Shown here piece by piece: positions 38,839-47,873 of a DNA stretch of 64,000 nt. Position 1 is the stretch's first letter, and each line of letters opens with the position of its first letter. Below the pieces are notes generated by a model, which saw nothing but the letters and a program-made list of their open reading frames with translations, had not been told where the DNA came from and made no database searches. A program made the position numbers and the translations under genes. This DNA is from Mobilitalea sibirica (lineage in GTDB: Bacteria > Bacillota > Clostridia > Lachnospirales > Lachnospiraceae), in assembly GCF_015999265.1 (NCBI RefSeq), contig NZ_JAEAGR010000003.1, positions 186,001 to 250,000 of the forward strand, written 5' to 3'.

Positions 38839-39022
38839 ATTGTATCAATGAATGAATATCACGCAAAAGTGGTTTAGGTGGAAATTTGGCTTTTCAGTTC
38901 AGGAAGGGTTAATTTTACCGGAATTTATGATATTATACCTTGTGGTGATAGAAGATTTAGGATATAATGTACAGGATTAATTGGAAGATAAGTGAAGTAA
39001 GGTTAAGCATAGGAGAATATAT

Positions 39023-39793
39023 ATGGCATCTGCGGATAAAAAAAGAGTCTTGATTACCGAGAACACAGAAATTGCTCAGGGTGTATTCAGTATGTGGATT
39101 GATGCCGGTAATATGGCACAAAGTGCAAAGCCCGGACAATTTGTATCTTTATTTTGTAATGATAAAAGCTATTTACTTCCACGACCCATCAGTATTTGTG
39201 AAGTTGATAGGGACAATTTAAGATTACGACTGGTTTACCGGGTTGTGGGGAATGGTACGAAGGAATTTTCAAAATTAATAAAAAACAATACGGTTGAGGT
39301 AATGGGACCTTTGGGTAACGGATTTACCTTAGAAGAAGGAAAGAAGGCAATTTTAATCGGAGGCGGGATTGGAATCCCTCCCATGTTGGAGCTTTCCAAA
39401 CAGTTAAACTGTGAAAAACATATTGTGTTAGGTTATCGTGATATAACTTTTCTTAATAAAGAATTTGAAACCTACGGTAAGGTATATGTAGCTACGGAGG
39501 ATGGCAGCGTAGGGACGAAAGGTAATGTATTGAATGCGATACTTGCTAACTCTCTTACGGCTGATATCATCTATGCCTGTGGACCGACACCGATGTTAAG
39601 TGGTATTAAGGAATTTGCTTTAAAGAATGGAGTTAAGGCGCAATTGTCTTTAGAGGAGCGGATGGCATGCGGTATCGGAGCATGCTTGGGATGTGTATGC
39701 AAAACAAAAGAAACAGACCACCACAGTAATGTGAATAATAAGCGAATCTGTAAGGATGGACCTGTATTTTATGCCAGCGAGGTGGAGCTATGA
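39023..39793 (+). CDS. pyrK: Dihydroorotate dehydrogenase electron-transfer subunit PyrK
   Basis: Passes electrons from the PyrD flavin to NAD+ through FAD and a [2Fe-2S] cluster. 256 residues: FAD domain ([19 protein letters not shown]), NAD domain ([15 protein letters not shown]) and C-terminal cluster ligands in [18 protein letters not shown]...RICKDGPVF. The gene overlaps pyrD by four bases (ATGA), giving coupled synthesis of the type 1B heterotetramer. Confidence 0.95.
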   Translation: MASADKKRVLITENTEIAQGVFSMWIDAGNMAQSAKPGQFVSLFCNDKSYLLPRPISICEVDRDNLRLRLVYRVVGNGTKEFSKLIKNNTVEVMGPLGNGFTLEEGKKAILIGGGIGIPPMLELSKQLNCEKHIVLGYRDITFLNKEFETYGKVYVATEDGSVGTKGNVLNAILANSLTADIIYACGPTPMLSGIKEFALKNGVKAQLSLEERMACGIGACLGCVCKTKETDHHSNVNNKRICKDGPVFYASEVEL

Positions 39794-40692
39794 ATACAAG
39801 TGTAAAATTAGCCGGAGTAACCTTCAAAAACCCGGTAACAACTGCTTCCGGGACGTTTGGTTCGGGAATTGAATACAGTGAATATTTCGATCTCTCCAGG
39901 CTGGGAGCCGTAACGACGAAAGGAGTTTCCAATGTGGCATGGGCAGGTAATCCGACACCAAGGGTTGCTGAAACCTATGGTGGCATGCTCAATGCAATCG
40001 GACTTCAAAATCCCGGGATGAATGTATTTATTAACCGTGATATACCGTTTCTTAGAAAATATGATACGAAGATTATTGTTAATGTAGTTGGAAAAACCAC
40101 AGAAGATTATTGTGAGGTGGTTGAACGCCTGGCAGATTGTGATGTGGATCTGTTGGAAATTAATATATCCTGTCCCAATGTAAAAGAAGGCGGAATTGCA
40201 TTTGGACAGGATCCGAAATGTGTGGAAGCAATTACGGCGCAGTTGAAGAAAAGAGCAAAGCAGCCAATCATTATGAAGCTGAGTCCCAATGTCACAGATA
40301 TCACAGAAATGGCAAGAGCAGCTGAAGCAGCAGGAGCGGATGCACTTTCCTTAATCAATACCCTGACCGGAATGAAGATAGACATTAATCGCAGAGCATT
40401 TTTACTGGCTAATAAAACCGGAGGTCTATCCGGGCCTGCCATTAAACCGATTGCCGTGCGGATGGTATATCAGGTAGCCAATGCTGTGCAAATACCGATT
40501 ATCGGAATGGGTGGTATCATGAATGCTGAGGATGCCTTGGAATTTATTATGGCAGGAGCCAGTATGGTAGCCGTCGGAACCGCCAACTTTATAAATCCGA
40601 ATGCGACTGCCACCGTAATAGAGGGGATAGAAGAATATATGAAGAATCATAATATCCCGGATATTAATGAGTTGATAGGATGTGTAAAATAA
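39790..40692 (+). CDS. pyrD: Dihydroorotate dehydrogenase PyrD, type 1B
   Basis: Oxidises dihydroorotate to orotate with FMN. 300 residues with [37 protein letters not shown], the catalytic-Cys region [14 protein letters not shown] (Cys about 130, type 1B rather than the Ser of membrane enzymes), and FMN-phosphate sites GLSGPAIKP and [15 protein letters not shown]. Partner of pyrK immediately upstream. Confidence 0.96.
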   Translation: MNTSVKLAGVTFKNPVTTASGTFGSGIEYSEYFDLSRLGAVTTKGVSNVAWAGNPTPRVAETYGGMLNAIGLQNPGMNVFINRDIPFLRKYDTKIIVNVVGKTTEDYCEVVERLADCDVDLLEINISCPNVKEGGIAFGQDPKCVEAITAQLKKRAKQPIIMKLSPNVTDITEMARAAEAAGADALSLINTLTGMKIDINRRAFLLANKTGGLSGPAIKPIAVRMVYQVANAVQIPIIGMGGIMNAEDALEFIMAGASMVAVGTANFINPNATATVIEGIEEYMKNHNIPDINELIGCVK

Positions 40693-40906
40693 GAGTATTT
40701 TTCAGTCATGATAACGAGGATATGAATATATATAAATGTAATGGAATTAGCTGAAACTATATTAATGTAATTCTTATTCAATGCTTCATCAAAGGAACGA
40801 AACTAATACATTAATGATTTTTATATGAAAGTGGATACTATAATTTTCTACAGCGATTTAATTATTCAATAATTTATGATACAATAGACTTAGCAGGAGG
40901 AAACTT

Positions 40907-41584
40907 ATGGAACAGTACAAAAAAGAATTTATTGAATTCATGGTAGACAGTAAGGTGTTGAAATTCGGTGATTTTACCACCAAAAGCGGCAGAAAAACCC
41001 CTTTCTTTGTGAATACCGGTTTTTATCGTACGGGAGGTCAGCTTCGTAGATTGGGAGAATATTACGCGAAAGCAATTCAAAGCAAATATGGTTTAGAATT
41101 TGATTTATTGTTTGGTCCCGCTTATAAGGGCATACCCTTAAGTGTTGCTACATCCATGGCAATCAGTGAGTTGTTTCAAAAGGATGTGAAGTATTGTTCC
41201 AACCGAAAAGAAGTAAAGGATCATGGTGATACCGGAATATTACTTGGATCACCGATTAGTAACGGAGATAGAATTATTATTATTGAAGATGTTACAACGG
41301 CCGGAACTTCCATCGGTGAAACCATGCCAATCTTACAGGCACAGGGAGAAGTGAATGTCCTAGGATTAATCGTGTCGGTCGACCGTATGGAAAGAGGGCA
41401 GGGTAAGAAGAGTGCTCTTTCTGAAATTGAAGAAACCTATGGAATTAAAACGACTGCTATTGTAACCATGCAGGAAGTGGTGGAACATTTATATAATAAG
41501 CCTTATCAGGGTAATATTATTATAGATGATACCTTAAAGGCTGCTATAGATGCATATTATCAGCAATATGGCGTTCATGAATAA
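40907..41584 (+). CDS. pyrE: Orotate phosphoribosyltransferase PyrE
   Basis: Joins orotate and PRPP to give OMP. 225 residues with LKFGDFTTKSGRKTPFFVN, FGPAYKGIPL, catalytic loop NRKEVKDHGDTG and the PRPP motif RIIIIEDVTTAGTSI. AGCAGGAGGAAAC precedes the ATG. It lies 214 bp after pyrD and may have its own promoter. Confidence 0.95.
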   Translation: MEQYKKEFIEFMVDSKVLKFGDFTTKSGRKTPFFVNTGFYRTGGQLRRLGEYYAKAIQSKYGLEFDLLFGPAYKGIPLSVATSMAISELFQKDVKYCSNRKEVKDHGDTGILLGSPISNGDRIIIIEDVTTAGTSIGETMPILQAQGEVNVLGLIVSVDRMERGQGKKSALSEIEETYGIKTTAIVTMQEVVEHLYNKPYQGNIIIDDTLKAAIDAYYQQYGVHE

Positions 41585-41610
41585 ATCATATTCAAAAGGA
41601 GGAAATATTT

Positions 41611-41763
41611 ATGATGGAGAAGATTTATCACACTATGAAATCAGTTGGTGTATGGAATCTGGTATTGGGTATTGTATTAATAATTGCAGGTTTATTATCC
41701 GGTATTTTTATGATTGTCAACGGAGCGAAACTGCTTAAGAAAAAATCCGATTTGCTATTTTAG
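41611..41763 (+). CDS. Small single-span membrane protein, 50 residues
   Basis: An ATG after the strong site AAAAGGAGGAAAT opens 50 codons: a short polar start (MMEKIYHTMKS), one hydrophobic helix (VWNLVLGIVLIIAGLLSGIFMIV, residues about 13-35) and a basic tail (GAKLLKKKSD). The ribosome site, codon use and terminator behind it support a real gene co-transcribed with pyrE. No family recognised. Confidence 0.75.
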   Translation: MMEKIYHTMKSVGVWNLVLGIVLIIAGLLSGIFMIVNGAKLLKKKSDLLF

Positions 41764-41779
41764 TCAGTAAATTATAAAG

Positions 41780-41836
41780 ATATGCCCTGAAAGAAAATTC
41801 AAGTTAATTATACTTTCGGGGCATATCCTTTTATTT
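41780..41836 (+). terminator. Terminator after pyrE and small membrane gene
   Basis: ATATGCCC-t-GAAAG pairs with CTTTC-g-GGGCATAT, followed by CCTTTTATTT. Confidence 0.85.
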
Positions 41837-42047
41837 ACACGAAGGCAAAGTGAGAGTGCTTTCAGTTTGTTTTTGACGGAATTTAATAGTTATTTCACTG
41901 TTTTTTGTTAATGTATGAGACCATGCTTTTTTATGTCTATGCTATAATAGGATTGATAGTAGAGTCAATATGACTTCATCCGGTTGTTGGTTTTTAGGAA
42001 GCATAAATCATTAAATACTATGGTGATATGAGATAAGGAGACATAGC

Positions 42048-43421
42048 ATGAAACGTATAGGAATAGGTAAAAGGGTAATATCAATATTTTTATTTGCTCT
42101 TATTGTAATGATATTGATAGGGTGTAGCAAAAAGGATAATAAAGCAAACGCACCTATGTTGCCAATCGGTGAGATTTCATTGAATTCCAACGAGGCTTCC
42201 CAGTCAAATGAGCAAGCAGCCACAGGTAAGGAGCAAAAAAATGAACATAACAATGAGCAGACAATTATTTCAAGTGGTGATAAATTGGTGGTCGACGGAT
42301 ATGATATTACTAAAGCCACCACAGGCACCAGTCTTAAGGATGCTTATGCCGGATATTTTACCATGGGAGTCGCAATTAATGGTAGCCATCCTTCCAACAG
42401 TACCGTTGCATCCGATGCAATGGCGGAGATTATGAAGTACCATTTTAATAGTACTACCTTTAGTAATTTAATGAAGCCTATGTACTTACTGGATCAAAGA
42501 GCCAGCATGCGTAATTATAATTCCGGAATAGAGACTCCTGCTGTGAATTTTTCAAGTATTATTGATGGCATGGAGTTTGCTAAGGAAAACAATATTAAAA
42601 TGAGAGGCCATGTACTTGTGTGGCACGAACAGGCACCGGACTGGTTTTTTCGTGAAGGCTATGAAAGTAGTGGCAAATATGTAGAGAAAGAAACCATGCT
42701 AATGCGCATGGAAAATTACATAAAACAGGTATTGGAATTTACACAAACGCAGTATCCGGGCGTTATATATTGCTGGGATGTTGTAAATGAGGCAGTCGAA
42801 AACAACGAAGGGGCATATGAACTGGAAAGTGGTTATGAAATACGTACCAACTATCATAGCGGAGAAAATCTCTGGTATAAGGTAATCGGTGTGGATTATG
42901 TAGTAAAAGCTTTTGAATACGCAAGAAAATATGCAGATCCTAAGGTAAAACTATTCTATAATGATTATAACTCATTTCAAGAAGCGAAGACACAAAGTAT
43001 CTATGATCTGGTTTTTGATCTAAAACAAAAAGGTCTCGTAGATGGCCTGGGTATGCAAGGATACATGGACCTAGTTTATCCGGAAATTAACAGCGGAGTT
43101 GATAATGTTAGATCAGCCCTTTCAAAATTCTCGGACTTAGGATTAGAGATTCATATCACAGAGCTTACAATACGCAGTCAAGATAAATCAAGCCAATCCT
43201 TTCGGATACAGGCAGATCGTTATGAGGAATTATTTAAAATGCTAATTGAAATGGATACGGATGGCGGAGGACCGGCCAATATTACGAACGTTACTTTCTT
43301 TGCCATTATGGATGAATATCTTTTCTACCGAAATAATAATAATCCGGAATATCATCGTCTCTTCGATGGGCAGCTTCAACCTAAGCCCGCATTTTATAGC
43401 GTTCTTTCTGTAGTGGATTAA
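42048..43421 (+). CDS. GH10 endo-1,4-beta-xylanase, lipoprotein
   Basis: Cleaves xylan backbones at the cell surface. 457 residues: a lipoprotein signal with lipobox LIGC (Cys about 26), a Ser/Asn/Gln-rich linker to about 80, then a single GH10 catalytic domain with RGHVLVWHEQAPDWFF, acid/base Glu in CWDVVNEAVEN and nucleophile Glu in LEIHITELTIR. No carbohydrate-binding module is present. A lipid-anchored GH10 suits a fibre degrader that feeds on oligosaccharides at its own surface. GATAAGGAG precedes the ATG. Confidence 0.95.
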   Translation: MKRIGIGKRVISIFLFALIVMILIGCSKKDNKANAPMLPIGEISLNSNEASQSNEQAATGKEQKNEHNNEQTIISSGDKLVVDGYDITKATTGTSLKDAYAGYFTMGVAINGSHPSNSTVASDAMAEIMKYHFNSTTFSNLMKPMYLLDQRASMRNYNSGIETPAVNFSSIIDGMEFAKENNIKMRGHVLVWHEQAPDWFFREGYESSGKYVEKETMLMRMENYIKQVLEFTQTQYPGVIYCWDVVNEAVENNEGAYELESGYEIRTNYHSGENLWYKVIGVDYVVKAFEYARKYADPKVKLFYNDYNSFQEAKTQSIYDLVFDLKQKGLVDGLGMQGYMDLVYPEINSGVDNVRSALSKFSDLGLEIHITELTIRSQDKSSQSFRIQADRYEELFKMLIEMDTDGGGPANITNVTFFAIMDEYLFYRNNNNPEYHRLFDGQLQPKPAFYSVLSVVD

Positions 43422-43503
43422 AAGAATAAGGATTGAAGGTAATATGAATTGTAGTAAAGTCACATAATAAAGTGTTATTAGAAGCACTTAAATAATAATT
43501 TAG

Positions 43504-43650
43504 ACGGGATATAGGGTTTGTCCACAGGCACCGGTGAGAATATATCATTATATGTTCCTTCGAAATGTGCAGAATGGGATAATCCCATATCTCGTTTTGT
43601 TTTCGTTTTATTTTGCGCGAACCCGCTAGGGTTGTGCTAAGGTAAAGTGT
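43504..43650 (+). other. Unidentified structured region between xylanase gene and uppS-like gene
   Basis: CGGGATAT and GGGTT near 43506 pair with AATCCC and ATATCTCG near 43582, enclosing further short helices (GGCACCGGTG, TATATCATTATA). The arm is followed by TTTTGTTTTCGTTTTATTTT, so the 3' part looks like an intrinsic terminator. A second hairpin CGAACCCgctaGGGTTGTG lies just downstream. It could be a terminator only, or a cis-regulatory leader of the next gene. No riboswitch class is recognised. Confidence 0.45.
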
Positions 43651-43719
43651 GTGTTTCTCTCAGTTGCATAATTCTTTAAAATAAGGGCAGTATTTTTGAA
43701 TAGAAAGGACGTGTAGATA

Positions 43720-44361
43720 ATGAAAATACCAAACCATATCGGCATTATTCCTGATGGTAACAGAAGATGGGCGAGGGACAGGGGGATGGGTGTGGAACAG
43801 GGTTATAATTATGGCTTAAAACCGGGATTAGAGCTTCTGCGCTTAGCAAAGTCATATGGGGTCAAGGAAATTACTTATTATGGATTTACCGTAGACAATT
43901 GCAAAAGACCAAAGTTTCAACAGGAAGCGTTTCAAAAGGCATGTATAGATGCAGTAAAATTAATAGCAGCAGAGGGGACTTCCCTTCTGGTGATTGGTAA
44001 TACAAAATCCCAGTGTTTTCCTCAGGAGCTTCTTCCTTATACAAAACGGACGGACATCAACGGAGGGGGTATGAAAGTCAATTTTCTTGTGAATTATGGA
44101 TGGGAATGGGATTTATCCGGTTTAAAATCCGATGGAGATTCTAAAAATTCAATTCATAGTAGAATAAACTCCAGCGATATTTCAAGAATAGATCTTATAA
44201 TTCGATGGGGAAATATGCGCAGACTATCCGGTTTTCTACCAATTCAATCCGTATATTCTGATTTCTATGTGGTTGACGAAATGTGGCCTGACTTTTGCTC
44301 CGATCATTTTGAGCAGGCGATAAAGTGGTATAATATGCAGGATATTACATTGGGAGGATAA
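43720..44361 (+). CDS. Divergent cis-prenyltransferase (UppS family)
   Basis: 213 residues, shorter than the 240-260 of normal undecaprenyl diphosphate synthases. It keeps HIGIIPDGNRRWARDRG (family HxxxxMDGNGRWA), YGFTVDNCKRP and a C-terminal DLIIRWGNMRRLSGFLPIQSVYSDFYVVDEMWPDF. The family signature RTGGEQRLSNF is altered to RWGNMRRLSGF. A secondary cis-prenyl transferase with different chain length or substrate is likely; the main UppS would be elsewhere. Confidence 0.78.
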   Translation: MKIPNHIGIIPDGNRRWARDRGMGVEQGYNYGLKPGLELLRLAKSYGVKEITYYGFTVDNCKRPKFQQEAFQKACIDAVKLIAAEGTSLLVIGNTKSQCFPQELLPYTKRTDINGGGMKVNFLVNYGWEWDLSGLKSDGDSKNSIHSRINSSDISRIDLIIRWGNMRRLSGFLPIQSVYSDFYVVDEMWPDFCSDHFEQAIKWYNMQDITLGG

Positions 44362-44584
44362 ATATTTATTAGTAAATTACTAGAGAAAGAAGAGTAGATT
44401 TTTTGTGAAATTAACTATATAATTATATCCATGCTAATGTATAATAGCCATGGGATATAAGTTTCATGATTCTATACAAATCAAAACTTGAAAAGATGCC
44501 ATTGGATATAGAATTACACGATTTTATATCTTTAAGTGGTTATGATTGTGATAAACTTAAAAACTATGAAAGATAGGAGTTAAC

Positions 44585-45640
44585 ATGAAGACACAAGATT
44601 TTTATTACGATTTACCGGAAGAATTAATTGCACAAAGTCCCTTGGAGGATCGCTCGGGTTCCAGGTTGCTGGTACTGAATAAAAAGACAGGGGAAACGCA
44701 GCATAGAATATTTAAAGATATCATTCAACTGCTACAAAAAGGAGATTGTTTGGTTATTAATAATACAAAGGTCATACCGGCCAGATTAATCGGAGAAAAA
44801 ATTCATCAACATAATAACTGCGAGGATGGGAATGAGCATGGAGCTAAGATCGAACTTCTACTCTTAAAAAGAGGTGAGAACGACACCTGGGAAACCCTGG
44901 TTAAGCCCGGAAAGAAAGCAAGACCGGGTACAAAAATCAGCTTTGGTAATGGGATTTTAGTCGGCGAAATTCTTGATGTGGTTGAGGAAGGCAATCGGCT
45001 TGTTAAGTTTACCTACGAAGGAATTTTTGAAGAAATACTGGATCAATTGGGAGAGATGCCTCTTCCTCCTTATATTACGCAGGAACTTAAGGATAAGGAC
45101 AGATACCAGACCGTTTATGCAAAAAATGAAGGGTCTGCTGCGGCACCTACCGCTGGGTTGCATTTTACAAATGAGCTTTTAGAACAGATTGAAGCTATGG
45201 GGGTCACTATTGCCAATGTAACCCTTCATGTAGGCCTAGGCACTTTCCGCCCGGTTAAGGTAGATAATGTTCAAGAGCATCATATGCATTCAGAATTTTA
45301 CCAGGTTCTGGAGGAAGAAGCGGCAAAAATAAATGAAGCCAAAAAAAACGGAGGTAGAGTTATCTGTGTCGGAACCACCAGTTGTAGGACAATTGAATCT
45401 GCCTCAGATGAAAACGGTGTTCTACATGCTGGAAGTGGAGATACGTCGATATTTATATACCCGGGTTATAAGTTTAAAATTATGGACGCACTGATAACCA
45501 ATTTTCATTTGCCGGAATCTACACTAATGATGTTGGTATCAGCCTTGGCCGGCAGAGATCATATAATGGAAGCTTATAAGGAAGCAGTGAAAGAACGATA
45601 TCGTTTCTTTAGCTTTGGAGACGCCATGTTCATTCAATAG
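44585..45640 (+). CDS. queA: S-adenosylmethionine:tRNA ribosyltransferase-isomerase QueA
   Basis: Builds epoxyqueuosine at position 34 of GUN-anticodon tRNAs. 351 residues with [49 protein letters not shown] and [21 protein letters not shown]. Full family length. GATAGGAG precedes the ATG. No tgt or queG adjacent. Confidence 0.95.
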   Translation: MKTQDFYYDLPEELIAQSPLEDRSGSRLLVLNKKTGETQHRIFKDIIQLLQKGDCLVINNTKVIPARLIGEKIHQHNNCEDGNEHGAKIELLLLKRGENDTWETLVKPGKKARPGTKISFGNGILVGEILDVVEEGNRLVKFTYEGIFEEILDQLGEMPLPPYITQELKDKDRYQTVYAKNEGSAAAPTAGLHFTNELLEQIEAMGVTIANVTLHVGLGTFRPVKVDNVQEHHMHSEFYQVLEEEAAKINEAKKNGGRVICVGTTSCRTIESASDENGVLHAGSGDTSIFIYPGYKFKIMDALITNFHLPESTLMMLVSALAGRDHIMEAYKEAVKERYRFFSFGDAMFIQ

Positions 45641-45931
45641 TAAAGTCAAAACGTTTCGATTCGAAAGACTCCATCCTAAGGCAATGGTTTTATCGTTGAT
45701 TTATAGCCTGTGCTATAGAAAATTCAATGCTGTCCATCACACTGCAAGTCAAAAAAGACAAGGAATTTTGGCACATCATGCAGGTCTGACAGAGCAGGGA
45801 ATGTGAGTGCCTGTAATCTGAGTAACGATTGAAAATTTTAAATCGATGAAATGATTGGTGATAATGGCTTAGGTTATTGGAAAAGTCAGGATATAACGAA
45901 AGATTAATTTAAGCTCAGGGGATGGATTAAC
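45641..45931 (+). other. queA-sigma factor spacer, folded but unidentified
   Basis: Contains hairpin TATAGCctgtGCTATA (about 45702-45717) and a paired segment GGCAC/TCA ... TGA/GTGCC (about 45768-45813). No reading frame, promoter or known RNA family is recognised. Confidence 0.35.
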
Positions 45932-46483
45932 ATGTTATCATTTATTTTAACAATAGAAGATGTAAAAAAGCGTGATAAAATGGAAGACCTATATATTACA
46001 TATCGAAAGGAACTGTTCTACATATCCTATCAGATTCTCCATAGTTATCATGATGCTGAAGACGTTATACAGAATGCATTTATAAAAATTTATAAGCATT
46101 TAGATAAAATTGGCGAAATTAAGTGTAAGAAAACAAGGGCATATTTGGTTATAGTTGTTAGAAACTTATCTTTTGACCGATATAATGAAAAAAAGAGAAT
46201 TATGCCAACAGAATTTACGGATGGTTTAGAGATAGATGATACAAGTCTATCTTTGGATGAGCATGTCCTTAATTTAGAGCGGGGGAAGGAATTGGCTGAA
46301 GCTTTAAGCAAAATCAATTCTGGGTATGCAGATATACTAAGTTTAAGATATTATTATGAGATGAGTCTTACTGAGATTGGGGATTTGCTTAACCTATCTA
46401 CAGATAATGTCTGTGTGAAGATTCATCGGGCAAAAGCGGCCTTAAAGAAAATATTATCTGAAGGAGGGGTCACGAATGAATGA
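45932..46483 (+). CDS. ECF-type RNA polymerase sigma factor
   Basis: 183 residues with sigma region 2 (YRKELFYISYQILHSYHDAEDVIQNAFIKIYKHL) and region 4 (LSLRYYYEMSLTEIGDLLNLSTDNVCVKIHRAKAALKKIL), and no regions 1 or 3. The next gene starts inside its last codons (46476), the usual layout of a sigma factor with its membrane anti-sigma. The stimulus is unknown. Confidence 0.9.
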   Translation: MLSFILTIEDVKKRDKMEDLYITYRKELFYISYQILHSYHDAEDVIQNAFIKIYKHLDKIGEIKCKKTRAYLVIVVRNLSFDRYNEKKRIMPTEFTDGLEIDDTSLSLDEHVLNLERGKELAEALSKINSGYADILSLRYYYEMSLTEIGDLLNLSTDNVCVKIHRAKAALKKILSEGGVTNE

Positions 46484-47225
46484 ATTATCTAATATGGACA
46501 AGGAATACAAATCGAGCCTCGAAGATAATTTTCTAAGGCATATTGGATTTGAGCATGTTCATAACCTGTGTAGAGAATTGGATATGAATATAAATGGACA
46601 GGAGGGAACTATACTTCCTGAGAGTTTGGATTTGTGGTTCGATGCTTACTATAGACAGGAACTAAGAAAGAAGAAAAGAAATGATAACAGGATTAGGGTA
46701 ATGCGGCAATTAAAAAAAGCTGCCATATTTATCTTGTTGTTGGTTGGAGTTAATTATTTTCTTGTCATAAGTGTTGACGCTTATCGGGTTAGGTTTTTCA
46801 ATACAATTATGAATATACAGGAGCGATTTACTCAGATTGATTATGTCAAAGATAGCAACCAGACCACCATACCTGATAATTGGGATGGTTACTATTATCC
46901 TTCCTATATTCCGGAGGGCTATCAACTGGATTCCGTAATCGGCGATACCAGGCTTGTCAGAGTAATTCATTATGTAAAGGAGGACCAAAAGATCATATTC
47001 CAACAGTTTACAGGGCAACCGTCAATACAGGTGGACTCCGAAGGTGGGATAGTTGAAAGAATTGAAATATTCGGAGATCAAAAAGCTGTTTTTGTAGAAA
47101 AAGAAAATTATAGATCAATTAGTTGGACTTTTGATGATAGGGTGTTTTTTTTACAAAGTTCAGATATTGATATTACCAAAAACCATTTGATAAAGATTGC
47201 AGAAAGTCTTGAAATAAAAAAATAA
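46476..47225 (+). CDS. Membrane DUF4367-type protein, probable anti-sigma factor
   Basis: 249 residues: a cytoplasmic N-terminal 80 residues, one transmembrane helix (AAIFILLLVGVNYFLVI, about 88-105), and an extracellular DUF4367-like domain (YYPSYIPEGYQLDSV ... ISWTFDDRVFFLQSS...). Overlap with the ECF gene and this topology suggest it holds the sigma factor at the membrane. No zinc-binding HxxxCxxC motif is seen, so it is not a ZAS-type anti-sigma. Confidence 0.75.
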   Translation: MNELSNMDKEYKSSLEDNFLRHIGFEHVHNLCRELDMNINGQEGTILPESLDLWFDAYYRQELRKKKRNDNRIRVMRQLKKAAIFILLLVGVNYFLVISVDAYRVRFFNTIMNIQERFTQIDYVKDSNQTTIPDNWDGYYYPSYIPEGYQLDSVIGDTRLVRVIHYVKEDQKIIFQQFTGQPSIQVDSEGGIVERIEIFGDQKAVFVEKENYRSISWTFDDRVFFLQSSDIDITKNHLIKIAESLEIKK

Positions 47226-47291
47226 AGGAATAAGTAAGTGTAAGAAAAAGCCTCCCGGATCGTTATATATGTGTGAAAGGAGGTTTTTGTA

Positions 47292-47714
47292 ATGAAAAAA
47301 TATATTAATATTCTTATTTTGTGTCTGGCGCTAATCGCAAGTAACTTGGTGTTACCTTCTGAAGCAGCTGCAGCTTCCAAAACAGATCGTATTGTGCAAC
47401 CAATGTATATTAGTATTAATTCATTTATTAATACCTTTGATATTTCAAGTGATGGAAGAGCAGTCGTTTATTCCTACTTAACAACCAGAGACAGTGATCG
47501 GCAGTCCATAAGTATCTATCTGGAGAAATATAATAATGGAGCCTGGTCTTCGGTAGATAGCTGGTCTGCAACATCTTATTCCGGTACGGCGTATATTAGC
47601 GATACAATATATGTTGTGCATGGTCAGTACAGAATGCGGGCTACTGGTTCATCCTATAAAAATGGTAGACTTATTGAAATGTCCAGTTATATCAGCCAGA
47701 CAATAATATATTAA
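47292..47714 (+). CDS. Small secreted protein of unknown function (DUF6147-like)
   Basis: 140 residues with a clear signal peptide (KKYINILILCLALIASNLVLPSEAAAA, cleavage near 28) and a beta-rich mature part (YISINSFINTFDISSDGRAVVYSYL... YRMRATGSSYKNGRLIEMSSYI). It resembles the DUF6147 group of short exported proteins, recalled rather than checked. AAAGGAGG precedes the start. It lies 66 bp after the anti-sigma gene and may be a target of that sigma factor. Confidence 0.7.
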   Translation: MKKYINILILCLALIASNLVLPSEAAAASKTDRIVQPMYISINSFINTFDISSDGRAVVYSYLTTRDSDRQSISIYLEKYNNGAWSSVDSWSATSYSGTAYISDTIYVVHGQYRMRATGSSYKNGRLIEMSSYISQTIIY

Positions 47715-47786
47715 TATGAGAATTATTATAGAATTGATAATTAATAACTTTTCCTTTTAATTCATAATGCTTGCCTCCACAAGCAT

Positions 47787-47822
47787 ATCAAGGGGCTGTT
47801 GTAATAACAACAGCCCCTTGAT
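47787..47822. terminator. Perfect palindrome between convergent genes
   Basis: TCAAGGGGCTGTTGT and its exact complement around a 3-4 base loop, placed between the convergent secreted-protein and oxidoreductase genes. No U-run on either side. Shares the GGGCTGTTR core with hairpins at 62256 and 63340. Confidence 0.65.
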
Positions 47823-47873
47823 GATTCAGATGTAACAACCATATTCGATTAAATCATTCATCTTTATTATAAT

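Noticed and set aside
39633-40650. Minus-strand frames across pyrK and pyrD
   Set aside because: Shadows of conserved plus-strand enzymes with no ribosome sites.
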